Below, piece after piece: positions 8,289 through 17,110 of a DNA stretch of 64,000 nt (its first letter is position 1; the number at the start of each line of letters is the position of its first letter). This stretch comes from DASXYG01 sp036502625 (GTDB lineage Bacteria; Actinomycetota; Actinomycetes; Streptosporangiales; Streptosporangiaceae): NCBI GenBank assembly GCA_036502625.1, contig DASXYG010000123.1, positions 1 through 64,000 of the forward strand. The letters run 5' to 3'. The notes beneath the pieces are model-generated. The model made no database searches. It worked only from the letters and a program-made list of their open reading frames with translations, and was not told the DNA's origin. The position numbers were made by a program, and so were the translations under genes.

Positions 8289-9299
8289 GCGGCCGTCGAG
8301 CAGCGGCTGGGCGGGGTCCCAGGTCGTGCCGTCGCGGTCGTCCCTGCGGCGGCGGGCCAGCGCGGACAGCGCCTCGAGCACCACCCGGTTGCCCAGCGCC
8401 GCGGTCACCTCGGCGTGGTCGTACGGCGGCGCCACCTCGACGACGTCCACACCGACGACCGGGAGGTCGTAGCAGACGCGGCGCACCGAGTCGAGGAGCT
8501 GGCGCGCGGACAGCCCGCCCGGCTCGGGGGTGCCGGTGCCGGGCGCGAGCCCCGGGTCGCAGACGTCGATGTCGACGGAGAGGTAGACGCCGTCGCAGTC
8601 GTCGACGGCGATGCCGGACGCCTCGGCCAGGCACGCCTCCAGGCCGCGCGTGACGATCTCGGTCATCTCGTACGACCGCATCCGCTGCCCGGCCATCCAC
8701 GACAGGGTCTCCGGGCCCGGCCAGTAGCCGCGCAGCCCCATCTGGAGGAACCGGTCGCCGCGCAGCGCGCCGCACTCGATGAGCCGGCGCATCGGCTGGC
8801 CGTGGCCGTACAGCGAGCCGTGCGTGATGTCGCCGGTGTCGGCGTGGGCGTCGAAGTGGACCATCGAGACGCGGCCGTAGCCGAAATGGCGGGCCACGCC
8901 GCGGGCGTCCGGCAGCGTGACCGTGTGGTCGCCGCCGAGCGTCACGGGGATCGCGCCGGCGCGCGCCACCGCGTAGACGGCCTCTTCGAGGCTCGCGATG
9001 GACGCCTCGACGTCGCCGGAGTACATCTCGACGTCGCCGGCGTCGACCACGCGGAGGTCGCGCAGGCCGTCGGTGCGCAGCGCGAGGCTGGGCCGCGAGG
9101 CGTCGTGCGGGAGGTAGTCGGTCTGCCGGATGGCCTGCGGGCCGAACCGGGTGCCCGGGCGGTGGCTCGTGCCGCCGTCGAACGGCGCCCCGACGATCAC
9201 CACGTCGGCGTCCGCGTACGTCTCGGGCGCGCCGAGGTCGCACGGGGGCACGCCGAGGAAGGTGATGTCGGGCCCGAACATGGGGCCGAAGCGCGTCAC
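8286..9299 (-). CDS. Agmatinase/arginase-family ureohydrolase
   Basis: This 337-residue binuclear Mn enzyme of the ureohydrolase fold hydrolyses a guanidino compound to urea plus amine. Metal-binding motifs are LGGDHTV (His125), FDAHADTGD (Asp150, His152, Asp154) and SVDIDVCDPGLAPG. The N-terminal length fits agmatinase or guanidinobutyrase/guanidinopropionase rather than arginase, but the substrate is open. The GTG start at 9299 lies 4 bases after the ftsX stop, an unusual partner. No amine-catabolism genes follow. Confidence 0.88.
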   Translation of the reverse strand: MTRFGPMFGPDITFLGVPPCDLGAPETYADADVVIVGAPFDGGTSHRPGTRFGPQAIRQTDYLPHDASRPSLALRTDGLRDLRVVDAGDVEMYSGDVEASIASLEEAVYAVARAGAIPVTLGGDHTVTLPDARGVARHFGYGRVSMVHFDAHADTGDITHGSLYGHGQPMRRLIECGALRGDRFLQMGLRGYWPGPETLSWMAGQRMRSYEMTEIVTRGLEACLAEASGIAVDDCDGVYLSVDIDVCDPGLAPGTGTPEPGGLSARQLLDSVRRVCYDLPVVGVDVVEVAPPYDHAEVTAALGNRVVLEALSALARRRRDDRDGTTWDPAQPLLDGR

Positions 9300-9303
9300 C
9301 GGG

Positions 9304-10212
9304 TCAGACCCTCAGGTAGCGGCGGATCGTCACGGCGGACGCGGCGACGCACAGGACGATGCCGACGACGATGCACAAGACGATCGTCATGATCACGTCG
9401 CTCCAGGCCAGGGAGTTCGACGACCCCATGTAGTGCTGGATCTTGTCGAACAGGAAGACCTTCGACGCGGCGAGGAGGCCGGACGCGATCACGGCACCGA
9501 CAAGGCCGGCGATCGCCCCCTCGAGCAGGAACGGCAATTGGATATAGAGGTTCGACGAGCCGACGAGCCGCATGATGCCCGTCTCGCGGCGCCGGTTGTA
9601 CGCGGCGAGGCGGATGGTGTTGGCGATCAGCAGGATCGCGGCCATCAACTGCAGGAGTGCCACCACGATCGCGGCGATCTGCAGCCCGGACAGGACGTGC
9701 AGGAACCGCTCGGTCGTCTCGTTCTTGCCGTTGACGAGGTCGACGCCCTTTTGGCTCTGGATCGCCTGCTCGACCGGCGCGAACTGCTTCGGGTCCTTGA
9801 GCTTCACCCGGAAGGAGTCGGGCAGGAACTGCGGCTGCGTGACCTTGACGAATTCCGGGGTGTTCTTGAACTTCTCCTTGAACCGTTCGTACGCCTGCTG
9901 CTGCGACTCGTAGTAGACGTGCTCCACCTGCGGGAGGCTCTGCAGCCGCTGCTTGATCTGGTCCTTCTCGGACTGCGGAACCGGAACGTTGCCCTTGCAC
10001 GCGGGGTTCGGGCTGGAGTCGACGCAGAGGAACACCGAGACCTCGATCTTGCCGTCCCAGTAGTCCTTCATGGAGCCGACCTGGTTCTGGATCAGCATGC
10101 CGGTGCCGCCGAGGGCCAGTGAGATGGCGACCGTGGCGATGACCGCGATCGTCATGGTCAGGTTGCGCCGCAGGCCGACCCAGACCTCGTGCAGTACGAA
10201 CTGTGCCCGCAT
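9304..10212 (-). CDS. ftsX: FtsX-like cell-division protein, without adjacent ftsE
   Basis: The product has 302 residues. There is a short cytosolic N-terminus (FVLHEVWVGLRRNLTMT), TM1, and an extracytoplasmic domain with the actinobacterial CVDSSPNPAC disulfide-type pair. Three C-terminal membrane segments follow, with the RRRETGIMRLVGSS cytosolic loop. FtsX is the permease-like half of FtsEX and activates peptidoglycan hydrolases such as RipC. Normally ftsE is immediately upstream and smpB follows. Here a divergent UPF0261 gene is upstream and a ureohydrolase downstream. It may be a second, relocated copy. Confidence 0.92.
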   Translation of the reverse strand: MRAQFVLHEVWVGLRRNLTMTIAVIATVAISLALGGTGMLIQNQVGSMKDYWDGKIEVSVFLCVDSSPNPACKGNVPVPQSEKDQIKQRLQSLPQVEHVYYESQQQAYERFKEKFKNTPEFVKVTQPQFLPDSFRVKLKDPKQFAPVEQAIQSQKGVDLVNGKNETTERFLHVLSGLQIAAIVVALLQLMAAILLIANTIRLAAYNRRRETGIMRLVGSSNLYIQLPFLLEGAIAGLVGAVIASGLLAASKVFLFDKIQHYMGSSNSLAWSDVIMTIVLCIVVGIVLCVAASAVTIRRYLRV

Positions 10213-10383
10213 ACTCCCTGGTTCCTCATGCGCTGGTGGATTCGAGGGCGTCCCGGAGCAGCATAAGAGACATCGGGGGCTGCCCAGGACCGAACGCGAT
10301 TATCCGGCCGACACCGCAGGCATGATCGCCGGTGTGATGTGATGCGGATTACCTCGAACCCGGTCGCTGAGGGGTGGACGAGC

Positions 10384-11604
10384 ATGGCGGGATCGGTCTT
10401 TGTCGTGGGCACGTTCGACACCAAGGGCGCGGAGCTGGGCTACGTACGCGATCTCGTCCGCGCGGCCGGGGTCCCGGTGCGCACGGTCGACCTCGGCACC
10501 AGCGGATCCGGCGGGGGCGCGGACGTCCCGCCCGCCGACGTCGCGGCCTGGCATCCCGGCGGCGCCGCGGCCGTGTTCACCGGCGACCGCGGCTCGTCCG
10601 TGGCCGCCATGGCGGTCGCCTTCGAGCGCTACGCCCGCGACCGCGCGGCGGCCGGCGACGTCGCCGGCATGATCGGGCTCGGCGGCTCGGGCGGCACCGC
10701 GCTGGTCACGCCCGGCCTGCGCGCGCTGCCGGTCGGGGTGCCGAAGATCATGGTCTCCACGGTCGCGTCCGGCGACGTGTCGCCGTACGTGGGGGCCACG
10801 GACGTCACGATGATGTACGCCGTCACCGACGTCGCCGGGCTGAACAGCGTCTCGCGCCGGGTGCTGGGCAACGCCGCGCACGCGATCGCCGGAATGGCCG
10901 CGCACACCCCGCCGGAGGCCGCCGACCTGCCGGCGGTGGGCCTCACGATGTTCGGCGTGACCACGCCGTGCGTGACCGCCGTCGTGGAGCGGCTCGGCGA
11001 CGCCTACGACGAGCTGGTGTTCCACGCCACCGGCACCGGCGGCATGTCGATGGAGAAGCTCGTCGACGACGGCCTGATCGCGGCCGTGCTGGACATCTCC
11101 ACGACCGAGGTGTGCGACCTGATCGCCGGCGGCGTGATGAGCGCGGGGGAGGACCGCCTCGGCGCGATCGCGCGCACCGGCGTGCCGTACGTCGGGTCGT
11201 GCGGCGCGCTGGACATGGTGAACTTCGGCGCGCCCGACACCGTGCCCGAGCGGTACCGCGGCCGCCTGCTGTACCCGCACAACCCGCAGGTCACGTTGAT
11301 GCGGACGTCCCCGGAGGAGTGCGCGGAGATCGGCGCGTGGATCGCGGCGAAGCTGAACGCCTGCGGCGGCCCCGTGCGCTTCCTCATCCCGCGCGGCGGC
11401 GTGTCGATGCTGGACGCCCCGGACCAGCCGTTCTGGGACCCGCGGGCGGATGACGCGCTGTTCGGCGCGTTGGAGCGCCACCTGGTGCAGACGGACGACC
11501 GGCGGCTGGTCGCGCTGCCGTACAACATCAACGACCCGGAGTTCGCCGACGCGCTTGTGGCGGCGTTCCGCGAGGTCACCGGCGAGACGGGGGAGGGGCG
11601 ATGA
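10384..11604 (+). CDS. UPF0261 protein (Tm-1-like, ATP-binding domain)
   Basis: This 406-residue protein matches the UPF0261/Tm-1-like family: N-terminal VFVVGTFDTKGAELGYVRDL, Gly-rich MIGLGGSGGTALVTPGLRALP, MVSTVASGDVSPYVG, and C-terminal PRGGVSMLDAPDQPFWDP. In the tomato Tm-1 protein this domain is fused to a TIM barrel. Here the barrel is the next gene, joined by an ATGA overlap. ATG 10384 follows GAGGGG; an in-frame ATG at 10339 lacks a site. The bacterial function is unknown and probably metabolic. Confidence 0.88.
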   Translation: MAGSVFVVGTFDTKGAELGYVRDLVRAAGVPVRTVDLGTSGSGGGADVPPADVAAWHPGGAAAVFTGDRGSSVAAMAVAFERYARDRAAAGDVAGMIGLGGSGGTALVTPGLRALPVGVPKIMVSTVASGDVSPYVGATDVTMMYAVTDVAGLNSVSRRVLGNAAHAIAGMAAHTPPEAADLPAVGLTMFGVTTPCVTAVVERLGDAYDELVFHATGTGGMSMEKLVDDGLIAAVLDISTTEVCDLIAGGVMSAGEDRLGAIARTGVPYVGSCGALDMVNFGAPDTVPERYRGRLLYPHNPQVTLMRTSPEECAEIGAWIAAKLNACGGPVRFLIPRGGVSMLDAPDQPFWDPRADDALFGALERHLVQTDDRRLVALPYNINDPEFADALVAAFREVTGETGEGR

Positions 11605-12425
11605 CGTCCGTGCGGGAGGCGCTGGTCGCGCGGTTCCGGGAGATGATCGCGCGCGGCGACCCCATCGTGGGCGGCGGCGCGGGCACCGGGCTGTCGGCGA
11701 AGTGCGAGGAGGCCGGCGGCATCGACCTCATCGTGATCTACAACTCCGGCCGCTACCGCATGGCCGGGCGCGGCTCGCTGGCCGGGCTGCTGGCGTACGG
11801 CAACGCCAACGACATCGTGGTGGAGATGGCCGCCGAGGTGCTGCCGGTCGTGTCGCACACCCCGGTGCTCGCCGGCGTCAACGGCACCGACCCGTTCATG
11901 ATCACCGACGTGTTCTTGCGGAGGCTGAAGGACCTCGGCTTCGCGGGCATCCAGAACTTCCCCACGGTCGGCCTCATCGACGGCGTCTTCCGCGCCAACC
12001 TCGAGGAGACGGGCATGGGCTACGACCTGGAGGTCGACCTCGTCCGCGCGGCGCGCGCGCACGACATGCTCACCACGCCGTACGTCTTCTCCACCGCCGA
12101 CGCCGCGGCCATGACGCGGGCCGGCGCCGACGTCATCGTCTGCCACATGGGCCTGACCACCGGCGGCGCCATCGGCGCGGAGACCGCCAAGTCGCTCGAC
12201 GACTGCGCGGCGCTGGTCGACGAGTGGTCCGCCGCGGCCCGCGCCGTACGCGACGACGTCATCGTGCTGTGCCACGGCGGCCCCATCGCGATGCCCGAGG
12301 ACGCCGCGTACGTCCTCGCGAACACCACCGGCTGCCACGGCTTCTACGGCGCGTCCAGCATGGAGCGCCTGCCCACCGAGCGCGCCCTGACCGAGCAGAC
12401 CCGCGCGTTCAAGAACCTCCGCTGA
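11601..12425 (+). CDS. TIM-barrel protein of the phosphoenolpyruvate-hydrolase-like family (Tm-1 C-terminal domain)
   Basis: The product is 274 residues with a TIM-barrel sequence pattern: PIVGGGAGTGLSAKCEEAGG, LIVIYNSGRYRMAGRGS, HTPVLAGVNGTDPF, VICHMGLTTGGAIGA, and HGFYGASSMERLP. It belongs to the PEP-hydrolase/TIM-barrel signal-transduction family that forms the C-terminal half of plant Tm-1. It is translationally coupled to the UPF0261 gene. The end overlaps the convergent PucR gene by 17 bases. Confidence 0.87.
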   Translation: MTSVREALVARFREMIARGDPIVGGGAGTGLSAKCEEAGGIDLIVIYNSGRYRMAGRGSLAGLLAYGNANDIVVEMAAEVLPVVSHTPVLAGVNGTDPFMITDVFLRRLKDLGFAGIQNFPTVGLIDGVFRANLEETGMGYDLEVDLVRAARAHDMLTTPYVFSTADAAAMTRAGADVIVCHMGLTTGGAIGAETAKSLDDCAALVDEWSAAARAVRDDVIVLCHGGPIAMPEDAAYVLANTTGCHGFYGASSMERLPTERALTEQTRAFKNLR

Positions 12426-13683
12426 CGGCGGTCAGGCGGAGGAGGAGCTGGGCGGCGAAGCGCTGGTCGGGGTCGGTGAGGTCGAGGGCCGTCAGGGCCG
12501 TTACCTTGCGGAGGCGGTAGCGGATCGTGTTGGGGTGCACGTGGCGGGCCGCTGCCGCCGCGTTGACGTCGCCGAGGGCGTCCAGCCAGGCGCGCAGGGT
12601 GGCGGCGAGGTCGGTGCCGTGCGCCGCGTCGTGCGCCAGCAGCGCGCCGACCGGCCCGGCGGGTCCGCGCCCGTCGGCGGCGAGCCGTTCCGCCATCTCC
12701 ACCACCAGCGCCTCGGCCTGCGCCTCCGCGAGCCGCACCACCTGGCGCCCGCCGGGCGCGCCGGAGCTCAGCACGCGCAGCGCCTGGTCGGCGTCGGTCC
12801 GTGAGGCGGGCAGGTCCCGTACGGTCGCGGCGGCGCGCCCGACGCCGATGAGCACCGCGGGGTCGCCGAGGCGGCCGAGGAACGTCGCGGCCGCGCGTGC
12901 GGCGGCCCGCTCGGCCGCCTCGGGCCCGCCGGGGGAGGGCAGCACCGCGTACGTCACGCCGCCCAGGCCGGCGGCGACCGCGTGCGGGTGGGCGGCGGTG
13001 AGGTGCGCGGCGAACGCGGCGCCGATCCGCTGCCGCTCCGCCTCCCACCGCGCCGGATCGGCGTCGTCGCCGGCGTTCCCGTCGCGCCCGTGGCCGGCCG
13101 CGGGGCGGTGCGCCAGCGCGAGGACGCAGGACGGGCACAGGGGGAGCCCGAGCCGCGCGGCGGCGTCGGGCGCGTCGCGGCCGCCGGCGAACACCGCGGC
13201 GAGCAGGTCCGCGTGGCGGCGGCGCGCCGACGACGCGGCGCGGGCGCGCAGCAGGCGCAGCGCGACCGTACGTGAGGCGTCCATGAACGCGCGCTCCCGG
13301 TCCGGGTCCATCGGGCGGGTGACGGTGGCCCAGATGGTGCCGAGGATCTCGTCGCCCGCGGACACGCGGATCGCCGCGCGGCGCACGCCCGTGTCGTCGC
13401 CGCTGAGGTAGACGGGCCGGTCGCTGCGGGACAGCTTCCTGAAGAAGCCGTCCTCCTCCAGTTGCCTGGTGTAGTGGCGCGGCATCTGGCGCCACAGGAT
13501 CGTCTCGATGCGCGCCCGGTCGGCGCGGTCCTGCCGCCGCGAGTACGCCAGGACGCGCGAGTCGCGGTCCTCGATGGTGATCGACGCGTCCAGGAGGTCG
13601 GCCACGGCGTCGGCCAGTTCGTACAGGTCGCCGTCCGGCACCTCGCCCGGTCCGCCCGGCGCCGGTCCCACCGGTTCGGCCAT
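12409..13683 (-). CDS. PucR/CdaR-type helix-turn-helix regulator
   Basis: This 424-residue protein has an N-terminal sensing region (DLLDASITIEDRDSRVLAYS, GAF-like), a central GGDEF-like relic region, and the C-terminal PucR HTH (LRAWLDALGDVNAAAAARHVHPNTIRYRLRKV). Such regulators activate nearby catabolic genes in response to substrate. ATG 13683 follows GAAGGGGG; upstream codons to 13752 lack support. It is convergent with the Tm-1 pair and divergent from the ThDP enzyme operon, whose promoter region holds an inverted repeat. It likely controls one or both units. Confidence 0.88.
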   Translation of the reverse strand: MAEPVGPAPGGPGEVPDGDLYELADAVADLLDASITIEDRDSRVLAYSRRQDRADRARIETILWRQMPRHYTRQLEEDGFFRKLSRSDRPVYLSGDDTGVRRAAIRVSAGDEILGTIWATVTRPMDPDRERAFMDASRTVALRLLRARAASSARRRHADLLAAVFAGGRDAPDAAARLGLPLCPSCVLALAHRPAAGHGRDGNAGDDADPARWEAERQRIGAAFAAHLTAAHPHAVAAGLGGVTYAVLPSPGGPEAAERAAARAAATFLGRLGDPAVLIGVGRAAATVRDLPASRTDADQALRVLSSGAPGGRQVVRLAEAQAEALVVEMAERLAADGRGPAGPVGALLAHDAAHGTDLAATLRAWLDALGDVNAAAAARHVHPNTIRYRLRKVTALTALDLTDPDQRFAAQLLLRLTAVSGGS

Positions 13684-13724
13684 ATGGGTTCCCCCTTCGC
13701 GTCCGATGTGTGGTCTCGGCGCGA

Positions 13725-13752
13725 TTGTCCGCCCCGCTGTCGGATCGGACAA
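13725..13752. promoter_or_regulatory. Inverted repeat in the PucR/ThDP divergent promoter region
   Basis: TTGTCCG (13725-13731) and CGGACAA (13746-13752) form a 7-bp dyad with a 14-base spacer, 42 bases before the regulator start. It is a candidate operator. Confidence 0.4.
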
Positions 13753-13885
13753 CGATCACCGGCAGGCTTGGCGGCGCCGACATGGCGTACGCCGCACCGT
13801 ACGGGTTCCCTGGTAGCAGGTCCTTCCGGGGCCACCTGAGACCATGGCGCCCGGTTGACCAGCGGACCCGTACGGAGGAGAGCAA

Positions 13886-15547
13886 GTGGCAATCGCCGGT
13901 GGAGCGATGGTGGTGCGCGCCCTGGAGGCGCTCGGAGTCCGCCATGTGTTCGGCATCGTCAGCGTGCACAACCTGCCGATCTTTTCCGCGCTCGCGGACA
14001 GCGACCGGATCACCGCCGTGAACATGCGGCACGAACAGGCGGCGGTGACCGCCGCGGACGGCTACGCGCGCGCCACGGGACGCCTCGGCGTCGCGCTGAC
14101 CAGCACCGGTCCGGGCGCGGCCAACGCGATGGGCGGCCTGTTCGAGGCGGGCTTCGCGTCGTCGCGGGTGCTGATGATCACCGGGCAGGTGGAGAGCCGC
14201 TTCTACGGCCAGGGACGGTCGTTCCTGCACGAGGCCGAGGGCCAGCAGGCGATGCTGCGCAGCGTGCTGCGCGACGTCGTGAGCGTGGGCCGCACCGTCG
14301 ACATCGGCGCGGCCGTGACCCGCGCGGCGGCGTCCGTGCTGACCGGCCGCCCGCAGCCGGCCGCCGTGGAGATCCCGGTCGACCTCCAGTACGCCGAGGA
14401 CGAGATGCCGCCGCCGGCCGACGCCGCGCCGCCGGCCGCCGGGCTCGACGACGCGCGGCTGCGGCGCGCCGCCGAGCTGCTGGCCGCCGCGGAGCGCCCG
14501 CTGCTGTGGTCCGGCGGCGGTGTGGTGTCCGGCGGCGCCGAGGACGAGCTGCGCGGTCTCGCCGAGGCGCTGGACATCCCGGTGGTGACGTCGGTGGAGG
14601 GCCGCGGCGCCCTGCCGGAGGACCACCCGCTGTGCGTGGGCCCGCTGGCGAACGTGCCGGACGTCCGCGACCTGGTGGTCGACGCGGACGTCGTGCTGGC
14701 CGTGGGCACCCGGTTCCAGATGCTGCCGACCGGCCGCTGGACCGCGCGCCCGTCCGGCGACCTGATCCACCTGGACGCCGACCCGTCCATGATCAACCGG
14801 ACGTACCCGGCCGCGCTCGGCATCGTCGCGGACGCCAAGGCGGGCCTGGCGGGCATCCTGCGCCACGCCGCGGCCGGAGCCCGTACGGACCATGAGAAGT
14901 GGAACCGGCGCGCGGCCGACGCGTCCGCCGCGGCCAAGGAGCGGCTGCGCGCGCAGATCGGCCCGGACCACCGCGCGATGTACGAGGCCGTCCGGCGGCA
15001 CCTGCCCGCCGACGGCAACATCGTGCGCGACGCGACCGTGCCCGCGTACTCCTGGGGCGACCGGCTGCTGCCCGTGCTGCGGCCGCGCACCTCGATGCGG
15101 CCGGTGTCGGCGGCGATCGGCCCCGGCCTGCCGCTGGCCATCGGCGCGTCCACCGCGAGCGGCACCCGCACGGTGCTGATCCAGGGCGACGGCGGGTTCA
15201 TGCTGAGCGTCGGCGAGCTGGCCGCCGTGGCGCAGTACGCCATGCCGATCACCATCTGCGTGTTCAACGACAGGGGCTACGGCGTGCTCCGCCGCATCGA
15301 GGACGCGACGTACGGCCGCAACCACGACGTCGACCTGGCCACGCCGAAGTTCGCCGAGCTGGCCGAGACGTTCGGCATCGCGTCGCGCCGCGTGGCCACG
15401 GCCGCCGCGTTCGAGGGGGCGTTCGCCGAGTCGGTCGCGCGGCCGGGGCCGACGCTGATCGAGGTGGACATCACCGAGATGGCCCCCATCTCCTATCCGA
15501 CCGGCGGCGGCGTCCCCGAATGGGACCGCCTCGCGCCCACCGAGTAG
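13886..15547 (+). CDS. Thiamine-diphosphate enzyme of the acetolactate synthase family
   Basis: The product has 553 residues. The three-domain layout shows PYR catalytic Glu50 in MRHEQAAVTAADGYAR, a central FAD/nucleotide-like domain, and a C-terminal ThDP site with GDGGFMLSVGELAAV and a downstream Asn (FNDRGYGVL). There is no regulatory subunit gene beside it, so biosynthetic IlvB is unlikely. It may be a decarboxylase, lyase or sulfo-compound enzyme. GTG 13886 is preceded by GGAGGAG. It heads an operon with an aminotransferase and a MetE-like gene. Confidence 0.85.
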   Translation: MAIAGGAMVVRALEALGVRHVFGIVSVHNLPIFSALADSDRITAVNMRHEQAAVTAADGYARATGRLGVALTSTGPGAANAMGGLFEAGFASSRVLMITGQVESRFYGQGRSFLHEAEGQQAMLRSVLRDVVSVGRTVDIGAAVTRAAASVLTGRPQPAAVEIPVDLQYAEDEMPPPADAAPPAAGLDDARLRRAAELLAAAERPLLWSGGGVVSGGAEDELRGLAEALDIPVVTSVEGRGALPEDHPLCVGPLANVPDVRDLVVDADVVLAVGTRFQMLPTGRWTARPSGDLIHLDADPSMINRTYPAALGIVADAKAGLAGILRHAAAGARTDHEKWNRRAADASAAAKERLRAQIGPDHRAMYEAVRRHLPADGNIVRDATVPAYSWGDRLLPVLRPRTSMRPVSAAIGPGLPLAIGASTASGTRTVLIQGDGGFMLSVGELAAVAQYAMPITICVFNDRGYGVLRRIEDATYGRNHDVDLATPKFAELAETFGIASRRVATAAAFEGAFAESVARPGPTLIEVDITEMAPISYPTGGGVPEWDRLAPTE

Positions 15548-15574
15548 CCACCCGTACGAGGAGAGGAGTCGGCG

Positions 15575-16768
15575 ATGCGGCTATCCCCCGTCGCGACGGA
15601 CGTACCGCGCTCGGGCATCCGGAGCTTCGGCGATCGCGCGGAGGGCATCGCCGGCCCCGAACCGGTGATCCGCCTGGAGCTCGGCGACCCGGACTTCACC
15701 ACGCCGGCGCACATCTCGGACGCCGCCGCCCGCGCCGTACGCGAGGGGCACACCGGCTACGCGAAGTCGTCGGGCGTCGCCGAGCTGAAGGGCGCGCTCG
15801 CGGACAAGCTGCGGGCCCGCAACGGGGTGGCGGTCGCGCCGGAGCAGGTCGTCATCACCAACGGCGGCACGCAGGCGCTCTACCTCGCGCTGCTCGCCAC
15901 GCTGACGCCCGGCGACGAGGTGCTGGTGCCCGACCCCGGCTTCCCCGGCTACCGCACCATGGCAGCCGCCGCGGGCGGCGTGCCCGTGCCGTACCGGCTC
16001 GATCCCGGCGACGGCTTCGTGCCGGACGCCGGGGCCGTCGCGGCGCTGGTCACCGACCGTACGCGGGTGCTGCTGATCAACTCGCCGGGCAACCCGACGG
16101 GCGCGGTGTTCCCGGCCGCCGCCCTCCAGGCGCTGCTCGACCTCGCCGAGGAGCGCGACCTGTGGGTCGTGTCGGACGAGGTGTACGACGAGATGACCTT
16201 CGGCCGCGGCCACGTCAGCGCGCTGGCCCTGGACCACCGCGACCGGGTCATGTCGGTGTTCAGCTTCTCGAAGACGTACGCCATGACGGGCTGGCGGCTC
16301 GGCTACCTGGCGGCCCCGGCCGCGGCGGCGGCGACCCTGCCGAACCTGGTGCTGGCGACCGTGTCGTGCGTGGCGACGCCGACGCAGCTCGCCGGGGTCA
16401 CCGCGGTCTCCGGCCCGCAGGACGCGGTCGCCGAGATGCGGGCCGCGTACCGGGCGCGCCGCGACATGGCCGTGCCGGTGCTGCGGGCCGCCGGCGTGCC
16501 CGTGCACGTCCCGGAGGGCGCCTTCTACCTGTGGATCGACGTCTCCGGGTCGGGGATGTCGGACATGGAGTTCGCCGGGCGGCTGCTGGAGGAGCACCGC
16601 GTCGCCGTGGCGCCCGGCACCGCGTTCGGCGACGCCGGCGCGGGGTTCGTGCGCGTCTCGCTGGCCACCGCGGCCGGGCCGCTGCGCACCGGGGTGACGC
16701 GGCTCGCCGGGCTGTACGCCGCGTCCGCGGCCGCGCGCCGCGCGGGCCCGCCGCCGTACGCGGGGTAG
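15575..16768 (+). CDS. Class I/II PLP aminotransferase (aspartate aminotransferase fold)
   Basis: This 397-residue fold-type I enzyme has cofactor site VVITNGGTQALYLAL, substrate-loop NSPGNPTG, VVSDEVYDEM and Schiff-base Lys233 in SFSKTYAMTGWRLGY. It transfers an amino group between an amino acid and a 2-oxo acid; specificity is not readable. It lies 27 bases after the ThDP enzyme, so the two may act consecutively on a 2-oxo acid. Confidence 0.88.
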   Translation: MRLSPVATDVPRSGIRSFGDRAEGIAGPEPVIRLELGDPDFTTPAHISDAAARAVREGHTGYAKSSGVAELKGALADKLRARNGVAVAPEQVVITNGGTQALYLALLATLTPGDEVLVPDPGFPGYRTMAAAAGGVPVPYRLDPGDGFVPDAGAVAALVTDRTRVLLINSPGNPTGAVFPAAALQALLDLAEERDLWVVSDEVYDEMTFGRGHVSALALDHRDRVMSVFSFSKTYAMTGWRLGYLAAPAAAAATLPNLVLATVSCVATPTQLAGVTAVSGPQDAVAEMRAAYRARRDMAVPVLRAAGVPVHVPEGAFYLWIDVSGSGMSDMEFAGRLLEEHRVAVAPGTAFGDAGAGFVRVSLATAAGPLRTGVTRLAGLYAASAAARRAGPPPYAG

Positions 16769-16777
16769 CGTCTCGGC

Positions 16778-17089
16778 ATGGCGTCACGCGACGAACTGGA
16801 CCAACTGCCGTCGGCCGAGCTGCACGACCGGGCCGTCGAGCTCGCCCGCAAGCGGCACGACCTGCGGTTCCTGTGGGACCTCCTGAAGTCGATCCCCTCG
16901 GCCGAGGCGTCCATCGGCCACCTCGACTACGCCGAGGAGGACGTCTCGCGCATCTCCGGGCTGCTCACGGACCTCGCCGGCGTGCGCGAAGGGCCCATCG
17001 CCGACGCGCTCCGCCCGATGTACCTCTCCTACCTGGAGGAGCACGGCCACGAGGAGGACGCCCCCGAGGGCGGCACGCCGCAGGAGTGA
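16778..17089 (+). CDS. Conserved hypothetical acidic helical protein
   Basis: The product has 103 residues and is strongly acidic and helical (ELHDRAVELARKRHDLRFLW, then DYAEEDVSRISGLLTDLAG), with a disordered acidic C-terminus. No Cys, signal or membrane segment is present. It lies in the middle of the ThDP/aminotransferase/MetE-like operon with 9- and 21-base gaps and may be a partner of one of those enzymes. The family is not recognised. Confidence 0.75.
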   Translation: MASRDELDQLPSAELHDRAVELARKRHDLRFLWDLLKSIPSAEASIGHLDYAEEDVSRISGLLTDLAGVREGPIADALRPMYLSYLEEHGHEEDAPEGGTPQE

Positions 17090-17110
17090 CCCGCGTGCGA
17101 GGGTGGCGGC

